DNA of 64,000 nucleotides from Trichopria drosophilae (GCA_030407085.1 CM059584.1:107135001-107199000), one strand, 5' to 3'. Shown: positions 9,492-20,720, counted from the first letter of the stretch. A program made the numbers and translations. Notes: generated from the sequence alone by a model not told the origin.

Positions 9492-12400
9492 ATGCATCTA
9501 ATTCAATGGAATGTAAACAGTTTCTATACCCGTAGGGAATTCATACAAATTCTAATAAAAAGAAGAATACCATCGGTACTATGCATCCAGGAAACTAATT
9601 TTAAAAACAATCATTGTGGAAACATAAAAGGATACACACATTATTATAAGAATAGAATAAACTTCTCACATGCCAGTGGTGGAGTGGCAACCTACATTAA
9701 AAACAACTTATCATCCGAAGAGATACAGTTAAACACTCCCTTAGAAGTAATAGCCGTAAAAATTAAATGCCCAGCAGAACTAACAATCTGCAACATGTAT
9801 CTACCAAACAGTCATAACCTAAACATCCAAGACATAAAAGATATCATGAAACAACTACCAAAGCCATTTCTTATCGTCGGGGACTTCAATAGCCACAATC
9901 CAATATGGGGTTCCAACAAAACTGATGCAAGAGGAGAAATCATAGAGAAACTGTTGGAAAATCCAAATATTGTCCTTCTTAACTCAGAGTCTGCTACACA
10001 CTTCAATAGCGCCTCGGGTACCTTTAGTTCGATAGACCTCAGTCTATGCTCAGCCTCTATAGCTAGTTCAATTGAATGGCGAGTCGACAGTGATTTACAT
10101 GACAGCGATCATTTCCCGATTCATATCCAAATAGCAACAAATCAGAACAGTGACACGGAGAATATTCCTTCGCCAAAATGGAAATTTAAAGAAGCAAACT
10201 GGACCGAGTATTCAAAAATAATGGACGAATACTTTGCGAAAAGATTCATCACCGAAGATTCCGTCATTGAAAACGAACTAGAGTGCATGACAGAAGCTAT
10301 TCAAAATGCAGCGGACAACGCTATTCCCAAAATAACTAGAAAGTCAAAAAAAAGCGGAGTTCCGTGGTGGAATAAAGAATGTGGAATAGCAATAAAAGCA
10401 TCCAAACATGCCTTTAATACGTTTAAAAAGCACAACACCCTAGAAAACAAAATTGAATACAAAAAACAAAGGGCAACAGCAAGAAGAGTTATAAAAACAC
10501 AAAAAAAAGAAGCATGGAGAAACTTTATCAATTCAATCAACAGGCATACACCCATAAGTGAAACATGGAAATCAATCAACGTCATTCAGGGCTATAGAAT
10601 TAAAGAAAGAACGCCTTTTTTAAATGTCAACGGCGAAATAAAGTCAACCAGTAAGGAAATGGCTCAAGCTCTAGCAGAGACGTTCGCTCAAAATTCAAGT
10701 GATAACAACTATCATCCCATATTCCTAAATTACAAAAATGAGAAAGAATGTTCCTGGTCTAGTCAAATACATGAGGATATAACTCAAAAAGATCCAATAA
10801 ATAATCCTTTCACTATGGAAGAAATGTTATTAAGCCTCCAATCATGCAAGAACTCTAGTCCTGGACCAGATGGAATCCCGTCTATTCTGGTTAAGCATTT
10901 ACCAAGCAATGGGCTTAATTACTTATTGTCATTATTCAATAAAATATGGGAAACGAACTCCTTTCCCAGGATATGGAAAAAAGCAATAATAGTTCCTATC
11001 CCAAAGCCAAATAAAGACCACACACTACCAACCAATTACAGACCGATAGCACTTACTTGTAATCTAGGGAAATTATTGGAAAAAATGATTAACCGTCGAC
11101 TAAAATGGGTATTAGAACAGAATAACTGGATCTCGGAACATCAAAGTGGCTTTCGTCAACATAGATCAACGTACAACCATCTTGTACACTTTGAATCTGA
11201 CATCTGTAAAGCGTTAGCAAACAATGAACATCTAATTGCAGTGTCTATGGACATAGAAAAAGCGTACGAAATGATTTGGAAATCCAGAATAATTCAATGT
11301 CTCAAGGATAAAGGTTTTAAAGGACGTATTATAAACTACATTGAAAACTTTCTTAAAGAAAGAACTATTCAAGTTAGAGTAAATAACATACTTTCAGAAG
11401 TAACAAACATAGATAATGGAGTACCGCAAGGATCAGTCCTAAGCGTGACATTATTCCTTATCGCAATCAATGATGTTCTATCAACAATAAAACTTCCAAT
11501 CAAAGGACTACTGTTCGCTGATGATCTGATCATATATTGTCCTGGTAAAAACCTAAATATTACTAGCAAAATTATCCAAGAAGCATTAAACAATATATAC
11601 AAGTGGACTGAAGTATCAGGATTCAAGTTTTCTCCCTCCAAAACTCAATATATTATTTTCACAAGGTCCAACACAACTGCTCAAAGCATACCAAAACTCT
11701 ACTTGGAAAACAACGAAATTAATAGGTCGTTTGCCTTGAAAATTCTTGGTATGATATTTAACCCGAAACTTACGTGGAAATCGCATATAAAATACCTTAA
11801 AGTACAATGCATGCAAAGAATAAACATACTAAAAAGTCTTTCGTCTAAAAATTGGGGCAGCGACCAAGTGATATTAAAGAGAACATACGAAGCTATAATA
11901 AGATCCAAGCTTGATTATGGAGCTATAATCTACGGCTCGGCAAAAAAAAGTGTTCTAGAAACCTTAAATCCGATACAAACAACTTCCCTAAGACTGATCT
12001 TAGGAGCATTCCGTTCGAGCCCAAATAAAAGTGTTTTGGCTGAAGCGGGTGAACTACCCTTAGAGATGAGAAGAATAGCATTTACATGTGCATACGCTGC
12101 TAACTACCGCTGTTTACAAGGAGTCATACCGTTAGATTCAGAGAAAGCTAATAGCACAACACAGATATACAAGAAACGTCCTAATATTCCAAAACCCTAC
12201 TTAGTACGAGCGAAATTATATGCTGAAGACCTAAAAATTGATTTCCAACCAACTCACCACAGACATATCCCTACTTATCCACCCTGGAGTATGCCTAAAC
12301 TGAAAATCGATCTCGATATATATAGGCAATCCTTAGGAAAATCGAATACTCCAGCTGAAATATACAGAATACTATTTCATAATTTAATAGAACAAAAATA

Positions 12401-13211
12401 TTCCGAATACAAACAAATATATACTGACGGCTCCATCATCAATGGAGTTCCAGGATGTGCCATTGTGTATGAAAATAAAAAATTCGCCTTTAAGCTTCCT
12501 AAGGAGTTCACAATTCTGTCAAGTGAAGTTTTTGCAATCGAACAGGCTGTAGACACTGTGGTAAAATCTGACATCAATCAAGTGATAATCCTAACGGATT
12601 CGAAATCTGCACTGGATGGACTACTAAACTTCAACTGTAGTAAGGAACCTATCCAAAATTTAAGGGAAAAGATCGGAAGAGCAAACGAAACACGGAATGT
12701 TGTCCTGGTCTGGGTACCTTCTCATCAAGGTATTGTAGGTAATGAGAAAGCTGATGCAGCTGCAAAAGCCGCCCAAGATGAAATAAATGACACAAGTACA
12801 ATACCAATCTCAAGGCAAGAATTGAAACATTCTATATTTCAAAGTGCCATAACTAAATGGAATGAAGAATGGTCAAGCGAGAGAACCTCAAAACTCCACA
12901 ATATAAGAGCCAACATCTTGCAAAAGCGACCGGACCTAGAAAATAGAAAAGAACAAAGTGTCCTAACAAGATTAAGAATTGGGCACTCGAATGCAACGCA
13001 TTGCTTCCTTTTTGATCACTCTCCAAAACCGTCATGCCCTTCATGTGGAGTATATATATCAACAGAACATTGGTACATCTGCCCAGCATATGAAGACCTC
13101 CGAAGAACGTTTAACTTACCAACAACATTGAAAGAATGCCTAAACGATGCAAAGTCATTCCACCGTTTGTGTATATATTTAAAAAAAATCAATATCTTCA
13201 ATAAAATTTAA
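9492..13211 (+). CDS. LINE ORF2 polyprotein: AP endonuclease, RT, RNase H
   Basis: An uninterrupted 1239-codon frame from ATG. The endonuclease (about 1-215) shows QWNVNSF, the catalytic QET, GDFNSHNPIWGS and HDSDHFPI. The RT (about 430-770) shows NYRPIALTCNLGKLLEK, SGFRQHRST, SMDIEKAYE (motif A), NGVPQGSVLS and the catalytic FADD near residue 675. RNase H (about 970-1090) shows YTDGS, the Glu of LSSEVFAIE, LTDSKSAL and GNEKADAAAK. A Cys/His cluster (CPSCGVYISTEHWYICP) sits near 1180-1200. It nicks target DNA and reverse-transcribes element RNA. All catalytic motifs look intact, so this copy could be active in cis or act in trans on other copies. Confidence 0.95.
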   Translation: MHLIQWNVNSFYTRREFIQILIKRRIPSVLCIQETNFKNNHCGNIKGYTHYYKNRINFSHASGGVATYIKNNLSSEEIQLNTPLEVIAVKIKCPAELTICNMYLPNSHNLNIQDIKDIMKQLPKPFLIVGDFNSHNPIWGSNKTDARGEIIEKLLENPNIVLLNSESATHFNSASGTFSSIDLSLCSASIASSIEWRVDSDLHDSDHFPIHIQIATNQNSDTENIPSPKWKFKEANWTEYSKIMDEYFAKRFITEDSVIENELECMTEAIQNAADNAIPKITRKSKKSGVPWWNKECGIAIKASKHAFNTFKKHNTLENKIEYKKQRATARRVIKTQKKEAWRNFINSINRHTPISETWKSINVIQGYRIKERTPFLNVNGEIKSTSKEMAQALAETFAQNSSDNNYHPIFLNYKNEKECSWSSQIHEDITQKDPINNPFTMEEMLLSLQSCKNSSPGPDGIPSILVKHLPSNGLNYLLSLFNKIWETNSFPRIWKKAIIVPIPKPNKDHTLPTNYRPIALTCNLGKLLEKMINRRLKWVLEQNNWISEHQSGFRQHRSTYNHLVHFESDICKALANNEHLIAVSMDIEKAYEMIWKSRIIQCLKDKGFKGRIINYIENFLKERTIQVRVNNILSEVTNIDNGVPQGSVLSVTLFLIAINDVLSTIKLPIKGLLFADDLIIYCPGKNLNITSKIIQEALNNIYKWTEVSGFKFSPSKTQYIIFTRSNTTAQSIPKLYLENNEINRSFALKILGMIFNPKLTWKSHIKYLKVQCMQRINILKSLSSKNWGSDQVILKRTYEAIIRSKLDYGAIIYGSAKKSVLETLNPIQTTSLRLILGAFRSSPNKSVLAEAGELPLEMRRIAFTCAYAANYRCLQGVIPLDSEKANSTTQIYKKRPNIPKPYLVRAKLYAEDLKIDFQPTHHRHIPTYPPWSMPKLKIDLDIYRQSLGKSNTPAEIYRILFHNLIEQKYSEYKQIYTDGSIINGVPGCAIVYENKKFAFKLPKEFTILSSEVFAIEQAVDTVVKSDINQVIILTDSKSALDGLLNFNCSKEPIQNLREKIGRANETRNVVLVWVPSHQGIVGNEKADAAAKAAQDEINDTSTIPISRQELKHSIFQSAITKWNEEWSSERTSKLHNIRANILQKRPDLENRKEQSVLTRLRIGHSNATHCFLFDHSPKPSCPSCGVYISTEHWYICPAYEDLRRTFNLPTTLKECLNDAKSFHRLCIYLKKINIFNKI

Positions 13212-13314
13212 AAAGAAAACTAATGTAAAACTGATGTAACTTTATCTGATATGTACAGTCGCTAATGACCTTAGAAGTTGATGCGACTCAAAATAATAAA
13301 GGAAAAAAAAAAAT

Positions 13315-13327
13315 AAATAATTATGAG
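13315..13327. repeat. 13-bp target-site duplication, right
   Basis: Identical to 7977-7989. Confidence 0.9.
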
Positions 13328-13918
13328 ATGGAATGGTATAAGGTAGAGATGATAGGGAGCGATGAAATGACCTTCTTAATACTTCGGAGGAGCTGGTTTA
13401 TTATTCATTCCCAAGCATCTGGTACTGAAAACAAAAAAAGGAAGAAGGTGGTAACGCAAACCGAATTTCTATTTGAAGTATTAGTCAAGAGGGGGAGGGG
13501 TAGTCTACAAATTAATAGAAAAAATCAATAAAAACTAGTGTTGGCGTGGTGCCTCGCTCGCTTCGCTCGCGCAGAAACTTTGACCCAGTGGAGAGTCGGC
13601 TATTCCTTAATACTCGTTTGTTTACTAACAGCTTTCAATTATATTATAAAATTATATCGATATTTGGAGGTCCAATCATATTTAGGTCCAAATGGCTTCG
13701 ATAGATATGTTACAACAATATAGTGATTCTTATATGTATGAAAATTGAAAATGATTTACAACTTTGACCTATGGCCTGAGTCGACGTAAAATTGAAAATG
13801 AGCATTTTCAAAACTTTGACCCCGACGACAGGCCAGCCGAAGTATTAATAAATAAAAGTTGCAAAACACTTACTTCATGCACTTGTAATGTAATAGACTA
13901 TTCGATGCATATTACATG
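13328..13918. other. flank of the I-like LINE, unassigned
   Basis: Continues the pre-insertion sequence. It contains a CGCTCGCTTCGCTCGCG patch (near 13553-13572) and two near-repeats of an AACTTTGACC / AAATTGAAAATGA block (about 13740-13822). No gene is evident. Confidence 0.4.
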
Positions 13919-14638
13919 CCCGGGTAAAAATGAGGTCTATACAATTGTATATAATTGCATACGAAATTTTGTATACAATTGTATATAATTGTATAGCATT
14001 TTTGTCTCTATATAATTGTATATGAACGTATACAATTGTATATAAGTGTATATAATTTTACACAGTTATATACACGTTATGCGTGCAATGAATTTGTCTA
14101 GAATTATATAGACTTATATATACATATACAAGTGGAATAGGACGGGGCTAAAAATTCCGAATTTAAAAGTTCGGAAAGTGTATTTTTACATTTGGGAAGT
14201 TTATATTTCCTAATGCTTTTGATTAAAATCGGTTAAAACAGTCGATTTCAATAAAAAATATTACGAAATGTAAACTTTCAAAACGAAAAAATCTACTTTT
14301 GGAACTTTTAAATTTGGAACTTTGTGCCTTGGCCTTGAAAATTAATACACGTAATTTTTTAGTAGAACACCTTCAATTATGTTTAACCTTGAAATTTATT
14401 TATTGCCCTTATTATTATAATATAGTAATACTGCGTTTTGTTAAATTACATATAATCTATTCGTACATGTATACAAAAATAAATTGCACTCGATTAAGAA
14501 AGTTTTAATTATTAAGAGTGGTAATTAAATTTGAAACAATCGCGATTTCATGTTTTTTCGCTAATTTTACATTTTTTTTTACACATTCTATGTAAAATTA
14601 CCACGAATATCACTGGTATTTTTATTTCCACCTGTTAC

Positions 14639-14807
14639 ACTGTAAATTTACATTTCCGTTGTAAATTTTACATGTTTTTGGTAAATTTCCTTGCGTTTTC
14701 GTTGGTTATTTACGCGAAAAATGTAATTTTACAATGAAATTAATAGGATATGTCATCAAAATTGTAAAATCTCGGAAATGTAATTTTACTTTCACTTTTC
14801 ACAGTGT
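14639..14807. mobile_element. nested MITE with CACTGT...ACAGTG ends
   Basis: Left CACTGTAAATTTACATTTCC pairs with the right segment GGAAATGTAATTTTACTTTC followed by CACAGTG. It is rich in GTAAATTTTAC palindromes and sits inside the 13919-15463 element. Confidence 0.45.
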
Positions 14808-14834
14808 ACGGAAGGATACGGAATACGGGTACTC

Positions 14835-14990
14835 GGGGACGTTCGATTGAATACGTACACCAATCGTATCCCAATCGTATACCACATCCGAATGGATACA
14901 CTGGGTATGCGGGATACGGTATATACGATTGGGATACGTTTGAGATACCATTGGTATACGTATCCACCTAAATCGAACACTCCCAATCAA
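14835..14990. repeat. ~150-bp inverted repeat (GTATCC/GGATAC-rich)
   Basis: The arm around 14838-14882 (GTTCGATTGAATACGTACAC onward) pairs with 14920-14972 (ends CACCTAAATCGAAC). Both contain CAATCGTATCCCAATCGTAT or its inverse. It is likely a further nested MITE. The minus-strand reading frames here (MDTYTNGIS and others) are by-products of the repeat. Confidence 0.5.
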
Positions 14991-15705
14991 TACCTAGCTC
15001 GAGCATGAACGTATGCCATTTTAAATGCACCATTTATAGTATTCTGGTGTAAATTTAACGACGCAGCAACATACGTCAGCGGTGGCTGCAGAATACCGTT
15101 TTATATCGGGAATTCTATATTTTTTACGTATCTTATTTACAATTGTATATTATTGCATATATTTCTATAAAACTGTATACAGCAGTATATATTTATATAC
15201 AACTATATACAATCATATAGCTGCTGGTTCACAAGGGATAATCAGATATTACAGAAAAATATATGCAAATGTATATATTTGTATATACTTATATACAATT
15301 GTATACAATCATATACGTTTACATACCGCCATATACAATTCTATAGAGACAAAATTCATATATAATTGTATACATTTGAATATAATTGTATATAATTGTA
15401 TATGATTTCTATAAAATTCTATACAATTTCTATACAATCGTATATAAATCATTTTTACCCGGGTGTTTACTATGTTTTACTAATTACTGTCTATATTAAT
15501 ATGATCTTATATATAGAATATATATAGATATAATTCGTCAAAGATATTTTGAAAGTGTCGAAAAGATCTCTGACGGATATCTTTTAGATATCTACAACAG
15601 ATCTTTTAGATATACCGAAATAGTTATTTTCATATCAGGGGCGTAAAAGAACTTATGCGCCCGCAGGTGATCACCGCGCCCTAGGGGCTGGCGAAGGCTA
15701 CCCCT

Positions 15706-15725
15706 GGGGGGGGGGGGGGGGGGGG
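15706..15725. repeat. poly-G run (20 G)
   Basis: Twenty consecutive G on the plus strand, preceded by the GC-rich GGGGCTGGCGAAGGCTACCCCT. It could form a G-quadruplex and is a likely site of length error. It sits exactly at the left edge of a partial copy of repeat S. Confidence 0.95.
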
Positions 15726-15726
15726 T

Positions 15727-15775
15727 CGAAACGTCGAAATTTGATGAAAAATTATAGGGTAATTTTTTTGCCGAG
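15727..15775 (+). repeat. repeat S, 3' fragment
   Basis: TCGAAACGTCGAAATTTGAT through ATAGGGTAATTTTT matches the last ~50 bp of the fuller copies at 15882-16133 and 62738-63016. Confidence 0.7.
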
Positions 15776-15881
15776 GTGAATGCATACAACCTTTTTTGTA
15801 GAGAATTTAATGCTCTATCTTTTTTGTTTGAAACATTTTTGAATAAAATTTGTATTTTTACAAAATAAATGCAAGAAACTA

Positions 15882-16133
15882 TGAAGAAACGTAATTGGGG
15901 CTATTGTTTTTAGTAATGGACGGATGTATCTGCGCCAAAATCGAATCAGATCTAAGTTATGCCAAGATACGTATTTTAAAAAAAAAACTTGTCATTACGC
16001 TTATCCGTACAAAAAAACAGGACGTATACGTACGAACAAGATCACAGACAAAATTTTATTTATTGTTGAATTGGGCTCCTTAGGGCCTGAAACGTTGACA
16101 TTTGATGAAAAACTATAGGGTAATTTTTATGCC
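15882..16133 (+). repeat. dispersed repeat S, copy 1
   Basis: About 250 bp shared with 62738-63016 in the same orientation. Common blocks are AATTGGGGCTATT, TAGTAATGGACGGATG, TCAGATCTAAGTTATGCCAA, CGCTTATCCGT, AAGATCAC and GAAAAACTATAGGGTAATTT. Copy 1 lacks about 30 bp in the middle relative to copy 2. Short reading frames across it have frame breaks. Element class unknown. Confidence 0.8.
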
Positions 16134-16637
16134 GCAAAGAAACGTATGAAAATGATCGATGATGGATATTGTCGCGTTTGATAAGTCTATTGAAAATATT
16201 GTCGCAATTGAATGTTTATTAAATTATAGAGTATTTATTTAAGATTTTGAAATGCTGTAACGAAGATTACGACATCGTGTTTTCGAAAATTTACATATAA
16301 TATTCTCATTCGGTATACTGTATTAGGTACTTGTTTTCTTAGATATAGCGAAGGTTTTTTCTTTGGAGGACAAATCAAATTGCGATGTTCGGCTAACGCA
16401 ATATCACGTGAATTACTTATTTTACAGAATTTTCGGCATTCCGGTTTTGATTTCTTTTTCGTAAATAATAGCGAAGTTTTTGGAAAACGATGAAATTGCT
16501 GTTGCCCAGTGACTGCCTTCCGCCCAGTATGATTCATGCAAAGCAGTTTATTTGTCGAATAGAATTATTAAGCAATGCTCAATTACTATGAATGTGGTTA
16601 TACTGTTCGGAACTGTTTTTTAGTAATTATTTATCTA

Positions 16638-17523
16638 TATACTAGAGGGAAGAACAAAATTAAACATAAAATCAAACATCAAACGTGCGTTAGAGGAAAA
16701 ATCATCTCAGGAATTAAGTCGGAAAATTGTAGCCCAAGGGAGCTTGTTTACAGGAAACTTGCCAGAAGTAGAAAATTCAGAAATGTAAGGCTACTTACTA
16801 TCTGTTGGCAATTATAATGATTATTTAATATTGTATTCTTACTACATACATTTGTATATAATAGAAATGAGGAATTACATAGTAATGAGGATGCCAAGCA
16901 GTGGACAAAGCACACCAACCTCAATAACTTCTGCGATATCTTCACCGCGAGCAATAAACGAGAAGCAAATATCTCCAAATTTATCTCCTCGCGTGACTCC
17001 GCAAATTGAAATGCAGACCCCTTTTCCACCCGGTAATCATTTAGTTATTTTGGCTATCGCGAGGACGTAAAATCAACTTTTACTCCCAAAGGCGATCCCA
17101 GTGCCCGAAGGACGGTGAAGCCTCAGGGTGCGAAAGTACAGGTTACGCCTATGATGCGAACATAATCTTTCGTCATAATGGATGTAAAATTGTAGTGTAT
17201 AGCTTGAAATTGCTACTCAAAAGGTTAGAAAATTGCAAATATGGGTGTAAAATCGAATTTTACGCGCACTATAACTAAAAATATAGTAAAGGAGGGCCCC
17301 ACGCGTAAGGTTCGTTATTTAATTAGTTATTAATTAATTAACTGAATATATGAAATTATAGTAACTCAGAAGAATTTGGAAATGATGAAACTTTTGGTAG
17401 ATCCAGAAAATATTTTATTTTTATAGTGGTCTATGCTGAGAAAAAATCCGATGATGGCAACCCATTGGCATTGGGGAACTCTGAATTATTAGACAGCAAA
17501 CCCAAAATTCATCATAAAGATTA
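16638..17523 (+). pseudogene. broken paralogue of the 31.3-32.4 kb three-exon gene
   Basis: About 880 bp colinear with 31452-32320, including both introns, at roughly 96-97% identity by eye. It lacks the first ~110 bp of exon 1 including the ATG. It carries a 12-bp insertion in exon 1, an extra base in exon 2 that breaks the frame (GCCAAGCAG versus GCCAGCAG, near 16893), and exon 3 is cut at 17523 where a TAG falls in frame. Retained introns show a DNA-level duplication, not a retrocopy. Not functional as a copy of the intact gene. Confidence 0.75.
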
Positions 17524-17854
17524 GGTATGGTGTGATGAATAATTAACGGGACGGTATATTCACAAAATCAACACTGTGAGATACACTTTTAAGAAATTTG
17601 AAAACAAAATTTTAGTAATATTTTACGTGGAGTTCAATGGTGCCGGAATAAAAAGTGTACATTTTTTTTATCCCTGGATAAATTTGACTTTTTTTGGAAA
17701 AAATGGAACTTTTTAAAATCCATTCGTAATTATTTACAAATTGTATTTTTACATTCACCCTAATGTGTTTGAATGTTTAAATTAACTTAGAAAAATGTAG
17801 GTGCATATTTTTTAATTAAAAAATTGTGTTCGCCCTTAAGTGGTACTATAATTG

Positions 17855-19252
17855 TTACGTCCAGCGTCGAACACAACGGAGTACAAATAAAAGAATGAAG
17901 TTTTTAAAATTTATAATTCGTCCCTCTTACCTTGGGACGACCGGGATGGTGGAGAAATGGTGAACTAAAATATACAATTATTATTATTATTATTACAATT
18001 TATATTTTAAGTACATTACTAAATCTTGGAAGATAGTATGATTTTTGGGAAAGGAAACTAGGGAATAATCGATTTGGGGTTCAATTAATTAACAAAAAAA
18101 AAACGTGGTTAGATAGATACTTTGAAGTTGGTACCTTAACGAGGAAGCATCCAACTTCAAGTATTTGTTTCTAATAAAAAAAAAAGAAATAAGAAAAGAA
18201 AATCCTTTTTGTTTCAATACCTCGAGGTTGGTACCTTGACGAAGAAGCGTCCAACCTCAAGCCTTTGAAAATAGGATTAGTTTTAAAGAAAAAAAATCGA
18301 ATGAATCGAAAAAGTCTTTAATAAGACAACAAAATTAAGAATAGAATAAGTCTTTAATTCAATACCTCGAGGTTGGTACCTTGACGACGAAGCGTCCAAC
18401 CTCAAGCCTTTGAATTAATTTAGAAGAATTTTGTTTAAATAATTAATTTAATACTCGAAGTTGGTACCTTAACTTGAAGCATCCAACCTCAAGTTTTTTA
18501 AATTAATTTGGATTAAGGAAAAGGGAAAAACAAAAGGAATTATCCTGGAAATCAAAAATGGTAAACAAGATTGTATAATTATAAAGAAAAGATTAAAATA
18601 AAACGAAACTTACTTCAAACTGTCGACTCTCGGACTGTCGACTATCGGACTAACTTTTAAGTAAACTTTTAATTCAACTTGTTAACTGAAACTTTTGAAC
18701 TGAACCTTTTAACTGAAACCTTTGAACTGACTTTTTAAAATAGGTTTTCCTAAATCGTCACCTCGGTTAGAGCTCTAGGACTTCTCCCTCTCTATGCTCA
18801 TGAGATGAGAGTCAAAAATTGTCTATGTCAAGATTGGACGATAGAGAAAAAGGGGCAGGGCTTATGCCCGGAAAAGTGGGGAAAAGTGGATATGATGTAT
18901 ACTATCTTCCCTTACAATATAATATTATAAACTTATATCTAAACGCAATAATAATAAGTAGTTAATATACAATAATAATATTACGTGGATTACATATTCG
19001 CAATTGATGATATATGCATTGCGCAATACTCCAATTACTTATTATTTATAATCATAATTGTTATTAAATTAATACCGTTAAAAAGGTATTAAATTGAATA
19101 AGATATACTTCTAAACTTATTGACATAAATCTAATTGTACGCTGACAATGAATTTTATTAGTAACGCTTCTATAATTAATGGTTAATTGATTATAATAGT
19201 TGCAATGGTAATTGTTGGTATTACTAAAAGAAAAACAACGAGGACGTGACAT
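17855..19252. mobile_element. possible solo LTR or MITE-like unit
   Basis: The left edge TGTTACGTCC and right edge GGACGTGACA are near-perfect inverted termini, and TGTTACGT starts are common in insect Gypsy LTRs. AATAAAAG lies near the left end. I found no convincing target duplication and no second copy in the window. It contains the four repeated stem-loops at 18122-18493 and short tandem duplications near 18620-18740. Confidence 0.3.
18122..18493. repeat. four dispersed ~40-bp stem-loop repeats
   Basis: Copies lie at 18122-18161, 18221-18261, 18366-18406 and 18454-18493. Each is GAxGTTGG, then GTACCTTRACG..., then CCAACxTC, so the ends pair into a stem with a ~19-nt loop. Copy 1 has GAAGTTGG/CCAACTTC; copies 2 and 3 have GAGGTTGG/CCAACCTC, a compensatory pair change. 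Copy 4 has an A-C mismatch. The spacers are unrelated AT-rich DNA. Confidence 0.75.
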
Positions 19253-19687
19253 CATTCGGGACAAAAATTATTTAGTCTTTTTAGTTTTCAACATGTATTC
19301 GACAACAGGAAGTGTTCTATCGGTATAAGATATTTTTAAGTTTATTATGGGATAATGCTCCGGCCGTTGGCTACGGCGGATCGTGTGATCGAAAACTGAT
19401 CTACGAACAATCATAAATTTACACGAAACTCGAGAGGGTTCGCGGCATTTCTACTACGATGATGCTCGACATGTATCTCTCGGCCACATGTTGCAAGAAG
19501 CTTATCTTCTGGTTGTCGAATGTTGGAAAATAGTACATTTCCTTTTTTTTTAATTTTATTAGTAACAGCTGTGCAAGCTAGAGAAAGATGAAACTCTGGG
19601 AAAAATAATTTTTGTTAGAACTAAAAACGTCCCACGTTACATAATAAAAAATGTAAAAAATTCCTTTGACCTACAAACAAATTTATT
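19253..19687. other. unassigned, partly GC-richer DNA
   Basis: 19340-19530 is less AT-rich than its surroundings, but I can assign no ORF or repeat family to it. Confidence 0.4.
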
Positions 19688-20720
19688 TGATCTTAAAAAA
19701 ATTAATCAAATTCGATAAAATGAGACTGCAATACTGTAAAAAATGAGAAAATTCGATTAAAGTAAAATGGTATAAGTAAAATTGATCCGATTTCATCAAA
19801 ATTTTCTATAGAAAAATGTATTGAAATGCAGAACCTTTCTCCACTCGGTTCTCTAAAAAATGGTATAAAATTGAATATAATCAAAATGATAAATTTTCAT
19901 AAATTTGATCAAAATTGACCAAGGTAAGTCTATAAAAATCTCAAAAATTTAATGAAAGATGATCAAAATAAACTGATACAAGTAAAAGTGGTCAAATTTG
20001 GATAAATTTTATAAAAGTAAGTCTGAGTGACGCAAAAATGGGATCATATTTGAAATATTCTTGAAAATGGGGCAAATTTTGAACCAATAAAAATGATAAA
20101 AGTAAAATTAATCAAATATGGTCACTATACGACTGAAATACTAAAAAAATGAGAAGATTTGATCGAAGTCAACTGATAGAAGGAAAATTGATCAAATTTG
20201 ATCCAAATTGATCAAAGTACGTCAGAGCGACTAAAAAATGGTGTAATATTTGATTGAACAATGACGATAAAAGTTAATCAACGATGATCACAGTTGATCT
20301 GCTTCTACTCAATCTTATTCAATCTGTGGCTTTCTTTTCATCAGAAAAGGATCATATTTTGATCCAATTAGATCTGAAATAATCTGATAATTACGGTCAA
20401 ATTAGATCACATTCTCATCAATCAAATTTTCAATGATTTGCATGCTCTAGGTTGTGGTTGGGGCTTTAATACTGTTTTACATGTGCCTGTATGTTTTGCT
20501 GAACGTAGGCATCGTATATAGTATTGATTCCATCGCTGGTCATGTTCCCAGGGCTTACATTTTTGTCCGATAAAATTTGATCCCATTTGATCGACTATTG
20601 ATCAAAACTAATCGAATTTTGATCGAATTTTAAACAAACGAAAAAGTCTCAAAATTCTAATCTAATTTGATCTGTATCTCAATGATCTAGTTTGATCAAC
20701 TTTGATCAAGATTTGATCAA
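19688..20720. repeat. left arm of a long inverted repeat (GATCAA-rich)
   Basis: Matches 24603-25440 in inverse orientation with many substitutions. Shared landmarks in order are ATATTTGAAATATTCTT, GTCTGAGTGAC, AACGATGATCAC, GATCACATTCTCATCAATCA and TTTGCATGCTCTAGGTTGTG. Both arms are built from diverged repeats of TTGATCAAATTTGATC type. No coding frame. Confidence 0.8.

Larger units (their letters stand above)
7990..13314 (+). mobile_element. full-length I-like non-LTR retrotransposon (5.3 kb)
   Basis: The element is bounded by a perfect 13-bp duplication. It starts GTTAACGTCGGACTTTCG, has a ~200-bp 5' UTR, ORF1 (8191-9450), a 41-bp spacer, ORF2 (9492-13211), a short 3' UTR and an A-rich/TAA-containing tail. 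Two ORFs with endonuclease, RT and RNase H in one ORF2 match the I superclade. The complete 5' end and exact duplication argue for a young insertion by target-primed reverse transcription. Confidence 0.9.
13919..15463. mobile_element. 1.5-kb element with CCCGGGTAAAAATGA inverted ends
   Basis: The left end reads CCCGGGTAAAAATGA, and the right end is its inverse, closing at 15463. Inside each end are 150 bp or more of imperfect inverted repeat dominated by ATACAATTGTATATA palindromes, with a shared TTTTGTCTCTATA landmark. There is no transposase frame; it is non-autonomous and hosts smaller nested palindromes. The superfamily is unknown and no clear target duplication was found. Confidence 0.7.

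Noticed and set aside
9812..13201. Minus-strand frames inside LINE ORF2
   Set aside because: They are shadows of a strongly supported plus-strand coding region with RT and endonuclease motifs.
13265..13531. 88-codon frame after the LINE
   Set aside because: It starts inside the LINE 3' UTR and runs across the target duplication into flank, so it is a chance frame.
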